Source: ENR-C20 sp942493145 (lineage in GTDB: Bacteria; Bacillota; Clostridia; Acetivibrionales; DTU013). From it: a stretch of 64,000 bases of DNA. The stretch is from assembly GCA_942493145.1 (NCBI GenBank), contig OW818679.1, positions 3,100,001 through 3,164,000 of the forward strand, written 5' to 3'. The position numbers were made by a program, and so were the translations under genes. Under the pieces are notes generated by a model. The model worked only from the letters and a program-made list of their open reading frames with translations. It was not told where the DNA came from and did not search any database. Below, piece by piece: positions 25,406 through 34,113 of this stretch (the first letter of the stretch is position 1; each line of letters starts with the position of its first letter).

Positions 25406-27148
25406 TTATACAATTATGAATGAATTGCCTTCAACATCGAAAAGACCTCTTTCCGTAAGTCTTATTTCAGGTATTACGGTCAGAGCCAAAAATGAAAGAG
25501 TCATAAAGGGTTCGATATCTTCCGGAACACCCATGTCATGTGCTGCCTTAAGCATTTCTCCAAGTACCTGCAGGACTTCTCCATAGGGCTGCTCCGACAA
25601 TAGCCCTGCTGCCGGTAATGATAGTGTCCCTGTGACTTTTCCGCCAGAGCAGAGTGTTATACCGCCTTTTTTAGCCGCAAGCTCCGATATAGCCAGCATG
25701 ATATCCCTGTCATTGTCCCCTGCTACGATAAGGTTATGCGAATCATGGGATATGGTCGTCGCAACGGCACCGTTTTTAAGGCCGAAATTGCCAAGCAGCC
25801 CTACCCCGATATCGCCTGAGCCCCTATGCCTGTCGACAACAGCAAGCTTCAATGGGCTGTCACCGCCAGTGAATTCGAAGTATCCATCTTTTATGTCGAC
25901 AGTTCGTTTGACCTTTCTGGTCAGGATCTTTCCTGGTACTATTTCGATAACGGTCGCCGTTCCGTCAGTCAAAGGTATCTTGAGCATGTCCGCGGTTACC
26001 TGCTTTATCCTGACTGTATCTGCGATTCTATTACTGATGGGGGCTTTCCTGACTGTCTCTTCCCGGTTTGTTTCTTCCCCATCGGCTCTGTTTTGGGCGG
26101 CCTCAACTTTTCTTCCCTTTTTATATACACTATGAATCTTGAATCCGGCAAGATCGTCAAGCACCACAAGATCGGCCAAATAGCCGGGAGCAACAGCTCC
26201 ACGGTCCATCAGACCATAACACTCGGCAGTGTTCAGGGTAGCCATTGTCACCGCCCATATAGGATCGATTCCACACCTTATGGCCATTCTGACATTGTTG
26301 TCTATATGACCTTCAGCGACGATATCCGCCAGATGCCTGTCGTCAGTACAGAACAGACATCTCCTCATGTTAGCTGCAGTTATTCCTCCGGTAAGCGAAG
26401 CAAGATCGTGGGCTGCCGAACCCTCCCTGATCAATATGTAAAAGCCCAATCTGAGCTTTTCCAGCATTTCCTCCGTGTTTCCACATTCATGCTCCGTCCT
26501 TATTCCTGCTGCGGCGTAGGCATTGAGAGCCTTGCCGGAGAGCCCCGGCGCATGTCCGTCAATCACCCTTCCCTTGAACAGGCTTATCTTTTCATATATA
26601 TCAGCCCTGCCTTCAACTACCCCTCTGAAATCCATTACCTCGCCAAGGCCCAATATCCTTTCATCGTCCAGCAGTTCCTTCATATCATGTGCATCCAGTC
26701 TTGAACCCGGGTTATCAAAAGGAGTTGCAGGTACACATGAGGGCATCATCATATAGACATCAAGATTGATATCCTTACTTTGCTCCAGTAGAAACCTAAT
26801 CCCTTCAAGTCCGCACACATTGGCAATTTCATGGGGATCCGCAATTACAGTAGTGGTGCCCAGAGGTACGACCAGATTGGAAAACTCGCCCGGCAAAACC
26901 ATGGAGGATTCAATATGCATATGTCCATCAATAAGACCAGGTACAACATACCTGCCCTCAAGACTTACTTCAGTCTCACCCTGATAAGTTCCTATACCGA
27001 CTATCATACCTTCATCGATTGCTACATCTCCAGCATTCACCTCTCCGGTGAATACATTTACGATTTTTGCATTCTTCAGGACAAGTCGGCTTTTTATTCT
27101 TCCTGCGGCCATTGCTGCAACTGTTCCTGCATCCTTATTCATATACAT
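25406..27148 (-). CDS. ade: adenine deaminase
   Basis: A 580-residue amidohydrolase converting adenine to hypoxanthine plus ammonia for purine salvage. Metal-binding and active-site motifs: G-L-I-D-G-H-M-H-I-E-S-S (about 80-91), A-D-P-H-E-I-A-N, D-G-H-A-P-G, T-E-H-E-C and C-T-D-D-R-H. The length matches bacterial AdeC. I place the start at ATG 27148, which has AAGGTGAT close upstream; upstream starts at 27175-27178 have no site at the right distance. An insert of about 30 residues rich in R, E and T lies mid-protein. Monocistronic by spacing. Confidence 0.93.
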   Translation of the reverse strand: MYMNKDAGTVAAMAAGRIKSRLVLKNAKIVNVFTGEVNAGDVAIDEGMIVGIGTYQGETEVSLEGRYVVPGLIDGHMHIESSMVLPGEFSNLVVPLGTTTVIADPHEIANVCGLEGIRFLLEQSKDINLDVYMMMPSCVPATPFDNPGSRLDAHDMKELLDDERILGLGEVMDFRGVVEGRADIYEKISLFKGRVIDGHAPGLSGKALNAYAAAGIRTEHECGNTEEMLEKLRLGFYILIREGSAAHDLASLTGGITAANMRRCLFCTDDRHLADIVAEGHIDNNVRMAIRCGIDPIWAVTMATLNTAECYGLMDRGAVAPGYLADLVVLDDLAGFKIHSVYKKGRKVEAAQNRADGEETNREETVRKAPISNRIADTVRIKQVTADMLKIPLTDGTATVIEIVPGKILTRKVKRTVDIKDGYFEFTGGDSPLKLAVVDRHRGSGDIGVGLLGNFGLKNGAVATTISHDSHNLIVAGDNDRDIMLAISELAAKKGGITLCSGGKVTGTLSLPAAGLLSEQPYGEVLQVLGEMLKAAHDMGVPEDIEPFMTLSFLALTVIPEIRLTERGLFDVEGNSFIIV

Positions 27149-27202
27149 AGCTATCACCTTCACACCCTTTGCCATCAATCATAAACAAATGCCTCTTTTT
27201 AG

Positions 27203-28501
27203 TCAACACTCACTCTCAGCTTTAAAGCCGACGCATGACAGCGCTTCAGCAATATACAAATCAAATGGTCTTGTTTCACATTTTTTCTTGAGCTTTTCAT
27301 ATTCTTTCTCAATTTTTTTGAAGGTGCGTTTATAAAATATGAAACGTACAGGTGACCGCTTTTCTATCTCCTTTAAATATGAACTGCTGAAATATTTCCT
27401 GTTCTGAGCAACTGACGTCTGCAATAAAATTGAGCAGGCCTTTTTAATCAACTCCGACATATCGGCTGTGCCAGGTGCTGCAAAACTTCTTTCAAAGCAT
27501 ATTATACGATCCATAAATGAAAACAGCCGGGTTGTCAAACCATCAAGGGGCCATTTGCCCGCACTCTGTGAAAAAATAGTTGCATGACCGGAAAACTTGT
27601 CGTGCTCCACATCCTGAAGATCATCGGCTAACTGGAGAAAGACTCCGAAGGCAAACATAGACGCAGCCTGTCCTCCCGTTAGTTCAGGATCTACCAGGTA
27701 TGCATCAGCCATAACGGAGGCCCCTCCTTTTTCGATGCTCATCCCCAATACATCAGCCTCATAGGGTGACAATCCGGGAATTTGCTGGAGAAGGCTCTGT
27801 TGCTGGCATTTATGTATGTTTTGAAGATTTTTATAAACCAAAGGGAAGTCACTGAATGGGTATTGTTCAGATATAATGTCTACAAGCCTGAACAACTTTT
27901 CCTCAAGTCTGTTTGAAGATACTGCCTCCATCCCCTCAAGCTTCTTTCTGAAGTTTTCCCCTGTTTTCTCCTTCAAACCTGGCTGTGCCTCTTTTGAATC
28001 CAAAAAATTATCTGTATATGGGTAAAGCAGGCTATATGCAAAAAGAGAAGGGGTCAGTACAACCTCTTTCCCTGCAAGCACCTGGATACTATTCATTATC
28101 CAAACATTGCGCAAAGCCTGCATTTTTTCATGCAGGCCGGCATTGTAGTCAAACTCTCTGGTTTTTTTTATAAAATCGCGGGTAGCCCTCATAAAACCGC
28201 CATCCAGGAGGAGGGCCACGGAATTGTTGTCCAAATCCATTGCTTTAGCAGCGGAACGTATGAGCTTAAATACCTCAAGGCCCCATTCGGAAATCCTTCC
28301 GGAATCGTTCTCCGGGAATTTCCCGATAGCCACCGCAAGTCTCTCAACCACATTTGCAAGAACCTTCTCGCTTGCCTTCTGTTCCGCAACACTGTAGAAT
28401 CTGCCTGAAGCAGGCGCACCTCCGTCCTCATTCCACCAATCCTTCAGGCATATCTCTTTATATATACGTGAATCATCCCTGATAGCATCGTTTTTCGTCA
28501 T
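27203..28501 (-). CDS. class 1 isoprenoid-fold enzyme, function unknown
   Basis: A 432-residue, mostly helical protein. Two Asp-rich motifs fit a trans-prenyltransferase/terpene-synthase fold: D-N-F-L-D (164-168) after Y-P-Y-T, and L-A-D-D-L-Q-D (291-297). Between them S-I-E-K-G-G-A-S-V-M-A-D-A-Y resembles the helix that carries K/T-x-A-x-L in polyprenyl synthases. Such enzymes bind prenyl diphosphates through Mg2+. Overall sequence is far from housekeeping IspA or HepT, so chain elongation, cyclisation or mere binding cannot be separated. Start chosen at ATG 28501 with GAGGTG five bases upstream; it overlaps no motif and lies 10 bases after the LiaF-like gene, so it is probably in the envelope-stress operon. 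Confidence 0.7.
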   Translation of the reverse strand: MTKNDAIRDDSRIYKEICLKDWWNEDGGAPASGRFYSVAEQKASEKVLANVVERLAVAIGKFPENDSGRISEWGLEVFKLIRSAAKAMDLDNNSVALLLDGGFMRATRDFIKKTREFDYNAGLHEKMQALRNVWIMNSIQVLAGKEVVLTPSLFAYSLLYPYTDNFLDSKEAQPGLKEKTGENFRKKLEGMEAVSSNRLEEKLFRLVDIISEQYPFSDFPLVYKNLQNIHKCQQQSLLQQIPGLSPYEADVLGMSIEKGGASVMADAYLVDPELTGGQAASMFAFGVFLQLADDLQDVEHDKFSGHATIFSQSAGKWPLDGLTTRLFSFMDRIICFERSFAAPGTADMSELIKKACSILLQTSVAQNRKYFSSSYLKEIEKRSPVRFIFYKRTFKKIEKEYEKLKKKCETRPFDLYIAEALSCVGFKAESEC

Positions 28502-28511
28502 CAACACCTCA

Positions 28512-29507
28512 TTATTTAAAATCAAAGTTCAGGTTTCCAAGCCCCATATCAATCTCAATATCAATCTTCGTACCGCTTGATTCATAATTTTTGGTAAAGT
28601 AGGTATCACCTTTCTTTTCCCATTGCGGACCATCCAGGTCAGATGAGTTTAAAGCACCGTCCATTTCAACTTTGACTCCTGCCGAAGCGGGCACCTCAAT
28701 ATTGATTTTTGATACTCCGGAGTTTATAACAACTTTGCATTTTTCCACCTTATCCCCAAGCTTCAGATCAACATTGGCCGCTCCAACATCAAGGCTGAGC
28801 TTTTCGACTGCGAGCTCGCCAAGGTCAAAGGAGCCATCCACAGCACCAATTTCAAGCTTCAGTTCCCAGGGCACTTCTTTATTAAGATGAAAACTGTTAG
28901 TCAAATTCTTGCTGATAATGTACTTTTCATCGACAATAACATTTTTCATTTCAAAGGCAAATTCCGCAGAATCGCCGGAGTCATTATTCTTATAGGATAT
29001 GGAATCGTTCTCAAGCGTTGCTTCCAGCATCTTTTCCGTATCGGAATCGATGATGATCCTGCAGGCGCCCATTGCGAGCCTCAGTTGGGCTTTTTCAATT
29101 CCCGCCTTTTTATCTTCGGAAACGGTTTTTAAATCACCTGATACGTCTTTGACTTCATCCAGGTTGTCTTCGACTTCACCCGTGGTCTCCTTATCACCAT
29201 TCAGGATGCTTTCAATCGGTATCGTACCTTCTACAGAAGAATCACTGTTGTTCCGGTTACCAATGTCTCCCGTATAAAAATAGCTGTGCGCAATCAATAT
29301 GGCCAGGAATATTATCCATGCCGCATTCCTTACTATTACATTGTTTCCGAATATTATTCCCACGCCTATCACTATAAGTATCAACGGCCACAATAACCAC
29401 AGCGAGTTGATGATGGACCAGCTTATGATATTGGCGCTTATCAGTGCCCAAATGATACCTGTTGAGATAAGAACAACGCCAAGATCGATCCCTTTTCCAT
29501 TCTTCAC
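28512..29507 (-). CDS. LiaF/LiaI-like membrane protein with toast-rack domain
   Basis: A 331-residue protein. Three to four membrane helices (about 8-85) include the pair W-P-L-I-L-I-V-I-G-V-G-I-I-F-G typical of LiaI-LiaF/DUF5668. A linker follows, then a C-terminal beta-repeat region (about 140-330) of the toast-rack/DUF2154 kind, with repeated L-S-L-D-V-G-A-A-N-V-D-L-K-L-G-type strands. Related proteins sense or respond to cell-wall antibiotics and membrane stress. Start is a GTG with GGGAGG upstream at long spacing. It is 5 bases after the PspC gene. Confidence 0.75.
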   Translation of the reverse strand: MKNGKGIDLGVVLISTGIIWALISANIISWSIINSLWLLWPLILIVIGVGIIFGNNVIVRNAAWIIFLAILIAHSYFYTGDIGNRNNSDSSVEGTIPIESILNGDKETTGEVEDNLDEVKDVSGDLKTVSEDKKAGIEKAQLRLAMGACRIIIDSDTEKMLEATLENDSISYKNNDSGDSAEFAFEMKNVIVDEKYIISKNLTNSFHLNKEVPWELKLEIGAVDGSFDLGELAVEKLSLDVGAANVDLKLGDKVEKCKVVINSGVSKINIEVPASAGVKVEMDGALNSSDLDGPQWEKKGDTYFTKNYESSGTKIDIEIDMGLGNLNFDFK

Positions 29508-29512
29508 AGTTA

Positions 29513-30022
29513 TCAGTGCCTCCCTTTATAGATTACCAAACCGCCTATGCCTATTAACAGTAACGGTATGAAGAATTTAGCATCAAAGCCCGGGAAGATC
29601 AGCTTCACAATAAAGGCAATACCTATCACCACAAGGGCTGCACCTATTACAAACCTGTTTTTGTCGGAATTGTAGGAGGGTGCTTTACCCCAGCTATCTT
29701 CCGATTTATCACTGCTATCTGGTGAATATCCGGTTTCAGCACTTCCCGGGTCCTTTGTCCAGCTGCTGCTTTGCGTGCTTTTATCCCAACCGCTGTCTGA
29801 TGCAGTGCTGTTCCATGTACTTCCCTGATTTGTATATTCGGTCTCTTCAGGCATAATTATTGCTGCAATGATGTATGCTATAAGCCCTGCTCCACCAAAA
29901 AGGGTGACTATTATCCATATTATTCTTATCAAAGTGACATCAATCGCGAAATAATCTGCAAATCCTCCACACACACCGGCAAGAACCCTGTTCCTTTTTG
30001 ATTTGTATAATTGTCTGTTCAT
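29513..30022 (-). CDS. PspC domain protein
   Basis: A 169-residue protein. The PspC domain (about 1-60) has L-Y-K-S-K-R-N-R-V-L-A-G-V-C-G-G-F-A-D-Y-F and a membrane helix ending I-I-M-P-E-E. A Ser/Asp-rich linker and two further membrane helices follow near the C-terminus. PspC proteins take part in membrane-stress responses, often with Lia-type partners as here. I use the ATG at 30022 (eight bases from GAGGAG); the one two codons earlier is too close to the site. First gene of a PspC, LiaF-like, isoprenoid-fold operon. Confidence 0.88.
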   Translation of the reverse strand: MNRQLYKSKRNRVLAGVCGGFADYFAIDVTLIRIIWIIVTLFGGAGLIAYIIAAIIMPEETEYTNQGSTWNSTASDSGWDKSTQSSSWTKDPGSAETGYSPDSSDKSEDSWGKAPSYNSDKNRFVIGAALVVIGIAFIVKLIFPGFDAKFFIPLLLIGIGGLVIYKGRH

Positions 30023-30211
30023 ATTCATTACTCCTCATGTATTATTTTACTTAATCGTGAATATCTGTACTTATCTTAAACATTAATGTTTTCAATAGAT
30101 AATACGGATACCCGTGAACAATGTCTAATAATTTCGAGGCCAATCCGCAACTTTTTTTAATATTATTCAATTGGTAGTTTTTGCTGGTTGTTTGGCTGGT
30201 TCATTTCAGAT

Positions 30212-31237
30212 TTATTTTGATTTATTTAAATCGAGAGGTTTTTCCGGGGCGAATACGGTGAACAGTCCACCGAATATTACACTGGCATAATACGTCAGAA
30301 TCCTGTAAATAAGAATGACCGGTATTATATATCCCTGGGTAAAGAACATACCGTAGAACAGATAACTTAATCCTTCCAATCCTCCCGTTGCGCCGGGGGT
30401 AGGTACAAGAAGCGATATCAGGGTTATCATGGCCTGTGAAGCTATAATCTCCCACAATGACACTGCTGAATTTTCTATTGCTGCATGGATGAAGAAAGGT
30501 ATGGCAAAATAAAAGGTAAATTGGATTATCTGGAACAGTATAAGTATAACAACCAGTTTCAGGTTTCTTTTCAACAAGTCCGCGCCTTCGCTGAGTCTTT
30601 CGATTTCTGATTCTACCCTTTCCCTGTATTTATCGAGCTTCCTGTTAAGGAATTTCAATTTTGAAAGTAAGCTGAAGAAGCCGTACATGATCTTCCTGGC
30701 TGACTCCTTCCTGAAAAGGACAAGTATGTAGAATAACAAAAATGACATATTAATAAGGATACCAAGAAAAAAGAGATAATAAAAGTGTGGAATCTTTGTT
30801 CCAAAAAGAACTCCAAAAAAAGCAAAGGCGACAATGGAATATGTAACAATTATCAATTGGTGAAGAAGTGTCTTAATTAGTACAATCGATACTGCGTGTC
30901 CCGCTTTTATTCCGTCCTTTACCATGACATACGCCTGTACGGGCTGGCCGGCTCCTGCCAATGGCGTAATGGAATTGAAAAACTGCCCGATCATTGTGAC
31001 CCTGACAGAATCCCTCAGCCTCTGTTTTTCAAGAAGCCCTTCAGCAACCATGTGTAGCATGGCGGCATCAAATATCCAATACATGACCATACATCCAAAG
31101 CCTGCTGCCAGCCAGTACATGCTGGCATTGGCAATCATATATCCGAGTTCTTCAATGCTGTTTGTGAAAAATATCAACAAAATCAAAATAATGGCTGAGG
31201 CAAGTATAGCAAATAGCTTGATAATTCTTTTCTTCAT
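30212..31237 (-). CDS. lysylphosphatidylglycerol synthase-type flippase-like membrane protein
   Basis: A 341-residue protein with about eight membrane segments. G-Q-F-F-N-S-I-T-P-L-A-G-A-G-Q-P (about 89-104) and V-P-T-P-G-A-T-G-G-L-E-G (about 275-286) are the conserved motifs of the UPF0104/LPG-synthase TM family (MprF N-terminal half without the synthase). It may move lipids across the membrane; the substrate is unknown. Weak ribosome site (AAGGA). No catalytic aminoacyltransferase half is encoded nearby. Confidence 0.82.
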   Translation of the reverse strand: MKKRIIKLFAILASAIILILLIFFTNSIEELGYMIANASMYWLAAGFGCMVMYWIFDAAMLHMVAEGLLEKQRLRDSVRVTMIGQFFNSITPLAGAGQPVQAYVMVKDGIKAGHAVSIVLIKTLLHQLIIVTYSIVAFAFFGVLFGTKIPHFYYLFFLGILINMSFLLFYILVLFRKESARKIMYGFFSLLSKLKFLNRKLDKYRERVESEIERLSEGADLLKRNLKLVVILILFQIIQFTFYFAIPFFIHAAIENSAVSLWEIIASQAMITLISLLVPTPGATGGLEGLSYLFYGMFFTQGYIIPVILIYRILTYYASVIFGGLFTVFAPEKPLDLNKSK

Positions 31238-31289
31238 GTGAAAAGTGTGTCCTTATCGTTTACTTGTGTCCATTTTTACGTTTTATGAA

Positions 31290-31697
31290 TTATACTTGCG
31301 CAGGTGGAAGCTCTTCCGCTACTTCTGCATTTTTAGCATCCTTACCTACGCTTATCCCTATGACATTCACATTGACAGCCAGAACGTTCATTCCAGTCAT
31401 GTCCTCTATTGATGCACGGACCCTCTCCTGAATATTCTTTGCTACCTCATGGATCTTGCAGCCGTACTGCACGACCAGCGACAGATCTACAGTCACTTCT
31501 TCTTCCTTGATATCCACTTTGATTCCTTTGTTGAACGTCTTGCGTCCGAGCATTCCTGCTATACCACTGGCAAGTCCGCCGCTCATTGATGCCAGGTTCT
31601 CCATTTCAGCTGCGGCAATCCCAGCGATTGTAGCCACAACGTCCTCAGAAATCTTTATCTTGTCTTCGTTTGTATTTGCTTTCACCATTTCGTCCAT
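31290..31697 (-). CDS. Asp23/Gls24 family envelope stress protein
   Basis: A 135-residue protein with the Asp23 pattern: I-S-E-D-V-V-A-T-I-A-G-I-A-A-A-E (about 16-31), V-D-L-S-L-V-V-Q-Y-G (about 71-80) and V-N-V-I-G-I-S-V. Related proteins associate with the membrane and help envelope homeostasis. I start at ATG 31697, nine bases from GAGGAG, rather than a TTG three codons earlier. Between asnS and the flippase-like gene on the same strand. Confidence 0.9.
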   Translation of the reverse strand: MDEMVKANTNEDKIKISEDVVATIAGIAAAEMENLASMSGGLASGIAGMLGRKTFNKGIKVDIKEEEVTVDLSLVVQYGCKIHEVAKNIQERVRASIEDMTGMNVLAVNVNVIGISVGKDAKNAEVAEELPPAQV

Positions 31698-31759
31698 ACA
31701 ATTCAACTCCTCGCATAATAATAATAATAATTTCAGTTCCCTTTATTGCCCGTTATTGA

Positions 31760-33148
31760 TTAGAAATCTGCAGAGTTCGGTGTTCTGGGATATGGTATTA
31801 CATCACGGATATTTGCCATACCCGTAAGGTACATTATAACCCTTTCGAAGCCCAGCCCGAAGCCTGCATGTCTGGTCCCTCCGTACCTTCTCAGGTCCAT
31901 GTACCACCAGTAGTCTTCCGGGGAAAGATTCATCTCACCCATTCTTTTTTCAAGCATATCCAGCCGTTCTTCCCTTTGGCTTCCGCCAATTATCTCGCCT
32001 ACTCCGGGAACCAACAGATCCATCGCTGCTACCGTTTTCCCGTCGTCGTTCATCCTCATGTAGAAAGCCTTTATGTCCTTTGGATAGTTTATTACAAACA
32101 CAGGCTTTTTGAATATATTCTCTGTAAGGTATCTTTCGTGCTCAGTCTGAAGGTCGATTCCCCATTTGACCGGGTATTCGAATTTGTCATTGACCTTTTC
32201 AAGCATGCTTATGGCATCTGTATAGGTCACTCTGCCGAAATCTGCAATCAGTATGTCGTTGAGCCTTTGCAGAAGCGTGTTGTCAACAAAGCTGTTAAAG
32301 AATTCCATCTCTTCAGGAAGGTTCCCGAGGCAGTAATTAATGAGATATTTTATCATTTCCTCGGCAAGTGTCATGTCATCGTTGATATCGGCAAAAGCAA
32401 TCTCGGGTTCTATCATCCAGAATTCCGCAGCATGTCTTGCCGTATTTGAGTTCTCAGCCCTGAATGTCGGGCCGAAGGTGTATACATTGCCGAATGCCAT
32501 GCTGTATGCTTCTGCAGCAAGTTGTCCGCTGACGGTAAGACTGGTCTGTTTGGCAAAAAAATCTTCCTTGTAATCTATTTTTTTCTTTTCACCTGAGGCC
32601 AGCTTTTCCAGATCAAGGGTAGTGACCCTGAACATTTCACCAGCACCTTCACAATCGCTGCTGGTTATTATGGGAGTATGAACATAAACAAAGCCCTTTT
32701 CCTGAAAAAATTTGTGGATGGCGAAGGCTGCGGCAGATCTCAGGCGGAATACCGCTGAATAAGTGTTTGTACGTGGTCTCAGATGCGCAATGGTTCTGAG
32801 GAACTCAAAGGAATGTCTTTTCTTCTGAAGAGGATATTCGGATGTACAGGTTCCCTCAATATCGATCAATGATGCTTTTAGTTCAAATGGTTGCTTTGCC
32901 TGGGGTGTTCCGGCGAGCACGCCTTCGATCTTTATGGAAGTCCCTACCGGCAGTTTTGCAATCTCTCTGAAATTCTCAATCCCATCATCAAATACAATTT
33001 GAAGGTTTTTAAAAAATGAACCGTCGTTGATCTCTATGAAGCCGAATGTTTTGGAATCTCTGACAGTTCTAACCCAGCCGGCAACCTTTATATTTTCTCC
33101 CATATATTTGTCCGGTTCCCTGTAAAGCTGTTTTATGTCGATCCTCAT
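31760..33148 (-). CDS. asnS: asparaginyl-tRNA synthetase
   Basis: A 462-residue class IIb enzyme that charges tRNA-Asn. It has an N-terminal OB-fold anticodon-binding domain (about 1-105, with V-A-G-W-V-R-T-V-R), then the catalytic core with motif 2 (F-R-A-E-N-S-N-T-A-R-H, about 227) and motif 3 (G-F-G-L-G-F-E-R, about 430). N-T-A-R-H rather than the Asp-specific variant supports AsnRS. Length is normal. GGAGG precedes the ATG. Confidence 0.97.
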   Translation of the reverse strand: MRIDIKQLYREPDKYMGENIKVAGWVRTVRDSKTFGFIEINDGSFFKNLQIVFDDGIENFREIAKLPVGTSIKIEGVLAGTPQAKQPFELKASLIDIEGTCTSEYPLQKKRHSFEFLRTIAHLRPRTNTYSAVFRLRSAAAFAIHKFFQEKGFVYVHTPIITSSDCEGAGEMFRVTTLDLEKLASGEKKKIDYKEDFFAKQTSLTVSGQLAAEAYSMAFGNVYTFGPTFRAENSNTARHAAEFWMIEPEIAFADINDDMTLAEEMIKYLINYCLGNLPEEMEFFNSFVDNTLLQRLNDILIADFGRVTYTDAISMLEKVNDKFEYPVKWGIDLQTEHERYLTENIFKKPVFVINYPKDIKAFYMRMNDDGKTVAAMDLLVPGVGEIIGGSQREERLDMLEKRMGEMNLSPEDYWWYMDLRRYGGTRHAGFGLGFERVIMYLTGMANIRDVIPYPRTPNSADF

Positions 33149-33207
33149 CCCAAATCCTCCTGTTTGTTTAATCTCATGATTGCTGCGAATGAAACAGCAC
33201 TATAAGA

Positions 33208-33213
33208 ATTATA
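33208..33213 (-). promoter_or_regulatory. extended -10 promoter of asnS
   Basis: On the minus strand TGCTATAAT gives a perfect -10 with a TGn extension; the -35 (near TGGAAT, 17 bp upstream) is weak. The transcript would begin about 55 bases before the asnS ATG. No T-box-like leader fits in that space. Confidence 0.6.
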
Positions 33214-33236
33214 GCATTATTGACAAGGCAATTCCA

Positions 33237-33288
33237 TTTATTATTATATACACACCTGACGCTTTATTATTATATACACACTTAACGC
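33237..33288. repeat. 26-bp tandem duplication
   Basis: Two adjacent 26-bp units (33237-33262 and 33263-33288) start TTTATTATTATATACACAC and differ at two positions (CTGACGC versus TTAACGC at the end). They lie in the region between asnS and the metallophosphoesterase. A strand-slippage product is the simplest reading. Confidence 0.85.
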
Positions 33289-33378
33289 TTTTATAGACCC
33301 GCTTATTTGATACGTAAAATTTTGCATGATGTCTGTAAAAATACAAAGCATTTAAAGTCCAGGTTGTCAAAATCCAGG

Positions 33379-33407
33379 TTGTTTATTTAAGAAGTATGAA
33401 GTATAAT
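33379..33407 (+). promoter_or_regulatory. promoter of the metallophosphoesterase gene
   Basis: TTGTTT (33379-33384), 17 bp, TATAAT (33402-33407). The start would fall about 20 bases before the ATG at 33433, which has AGGAG upstream. Confidence 0.65.
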
Positions 33408-33432
33408 TTCATAAGAGTACAGGAGTATTACG

Positions 33433-34086
33433 ATGAAGATACTTTTGGTCAGTGACAGAGAAGAACCATATATTTGGGATTATTTCGACCGCGAACGTTT
33501 CAGGGATGTAGAGATGATTTTATCCTGCGGGGATTTGAAGGCAGAGTACCTTTCCTTCCTCGTGACAATGATAAATGTCCCTCTTTTTTATGTTCCAGGT
33601 AACCACGATACCGCCTATGTGAAAAATCCTCCTGAAGGTTGCGTGTCCGCAGATGATGACGTGGTCTTCTATAAAGGTGTGCGTATTGCCGGCTTGGGAG
33701 GAAGTTTCCGCTATAGCGGGGAAACCTTCCAATACAGCGAAGATCAGATGAGAAAGCGGGCTATGAAGCTTGCTTCAAAAATACAACGGAATGGTGGCAT
33801 TGACATCCTCCTGACTCATGCTCCCGCTTTTGGTCTTGGTGACGGTCAGGATCTCTGCCATAAAGGCTTCCAAAACTTTATCGCCATGATGGACATGTAT
33901 TCTCCAAGATATTTGATACATGGCCACCAACACCTCAATTACAGCAACCAGGACAGGATAATGCAATATAAGGGTACAACAATTATAAATGCCTGCGGTT
34001 ATTATATCCTTGATACAAAAGACCTGCCGTGTCTGCCTCCAATGCCACGTCCGCCCCGTTTCCGATTTGTTCCATGGAAGCCCTGA
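33433..34086 (+). CDS. metallophosphoesterase
   Basis: A 217-residue calcineurin-like phosphoesterase. Motifs: V-S-D-R-E (6-10), S-C-G-D (about 31-34), G-N-H-D (about 56-59), L-T-H-A-P (about 131-135) and H-G-H-Q-H (about 160-164). The first motif normally reads D-x-H; here the His is replaced (D-R-E), so one metal may be held differently. Substrate unknown; a cyclic nucleotide, phosphoprotein or nucleic-acid phosphate is possible. It is on the plus strand with its own promoter and converges with the Bmp gene. Confidence 0.85.
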   Translation: MKILLVSDREEPYIWDYFDRERFRDVEMILSCGDLKAEYLSFLVTMINVPLFYVPGNHDTAYVKNPPEGCVSADDDVVFYKGVRIAGLGGSFRYSGETFQYSEDQMRKRAMKLASKIQRNGGIDILLTHAPAFGLGDGQDLCHKGFQNFIAMMDMYSPRYLIHGHQHLNYSNQDRIMQYKGTTIINACGYYILDTKDLPCLPPMPRPPRFRFVPWKP

Positions 34087-34113
34087 TTCCTCCGGCATGG
34101 ATTTTAACGTATG

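Noticed and set aside
25826..26704. A 292-codon plus-strand open frame opposite the adenine deaminase gene
   Set aside because: It lies antisense to a gene with clear catalytic motifs, lacks a ribosome site and shows no recognisable domain.
33149..33207. T-box leader for asnS
   Set aside because: The predicted leader is only about 55 bases and contains no T-box core or terminator hairpin.
33237..33288. Direct repeats considered as a CRISPR remnant
   Set aside because: Only two units, directly adjacent with no spacer, and no cas genes.
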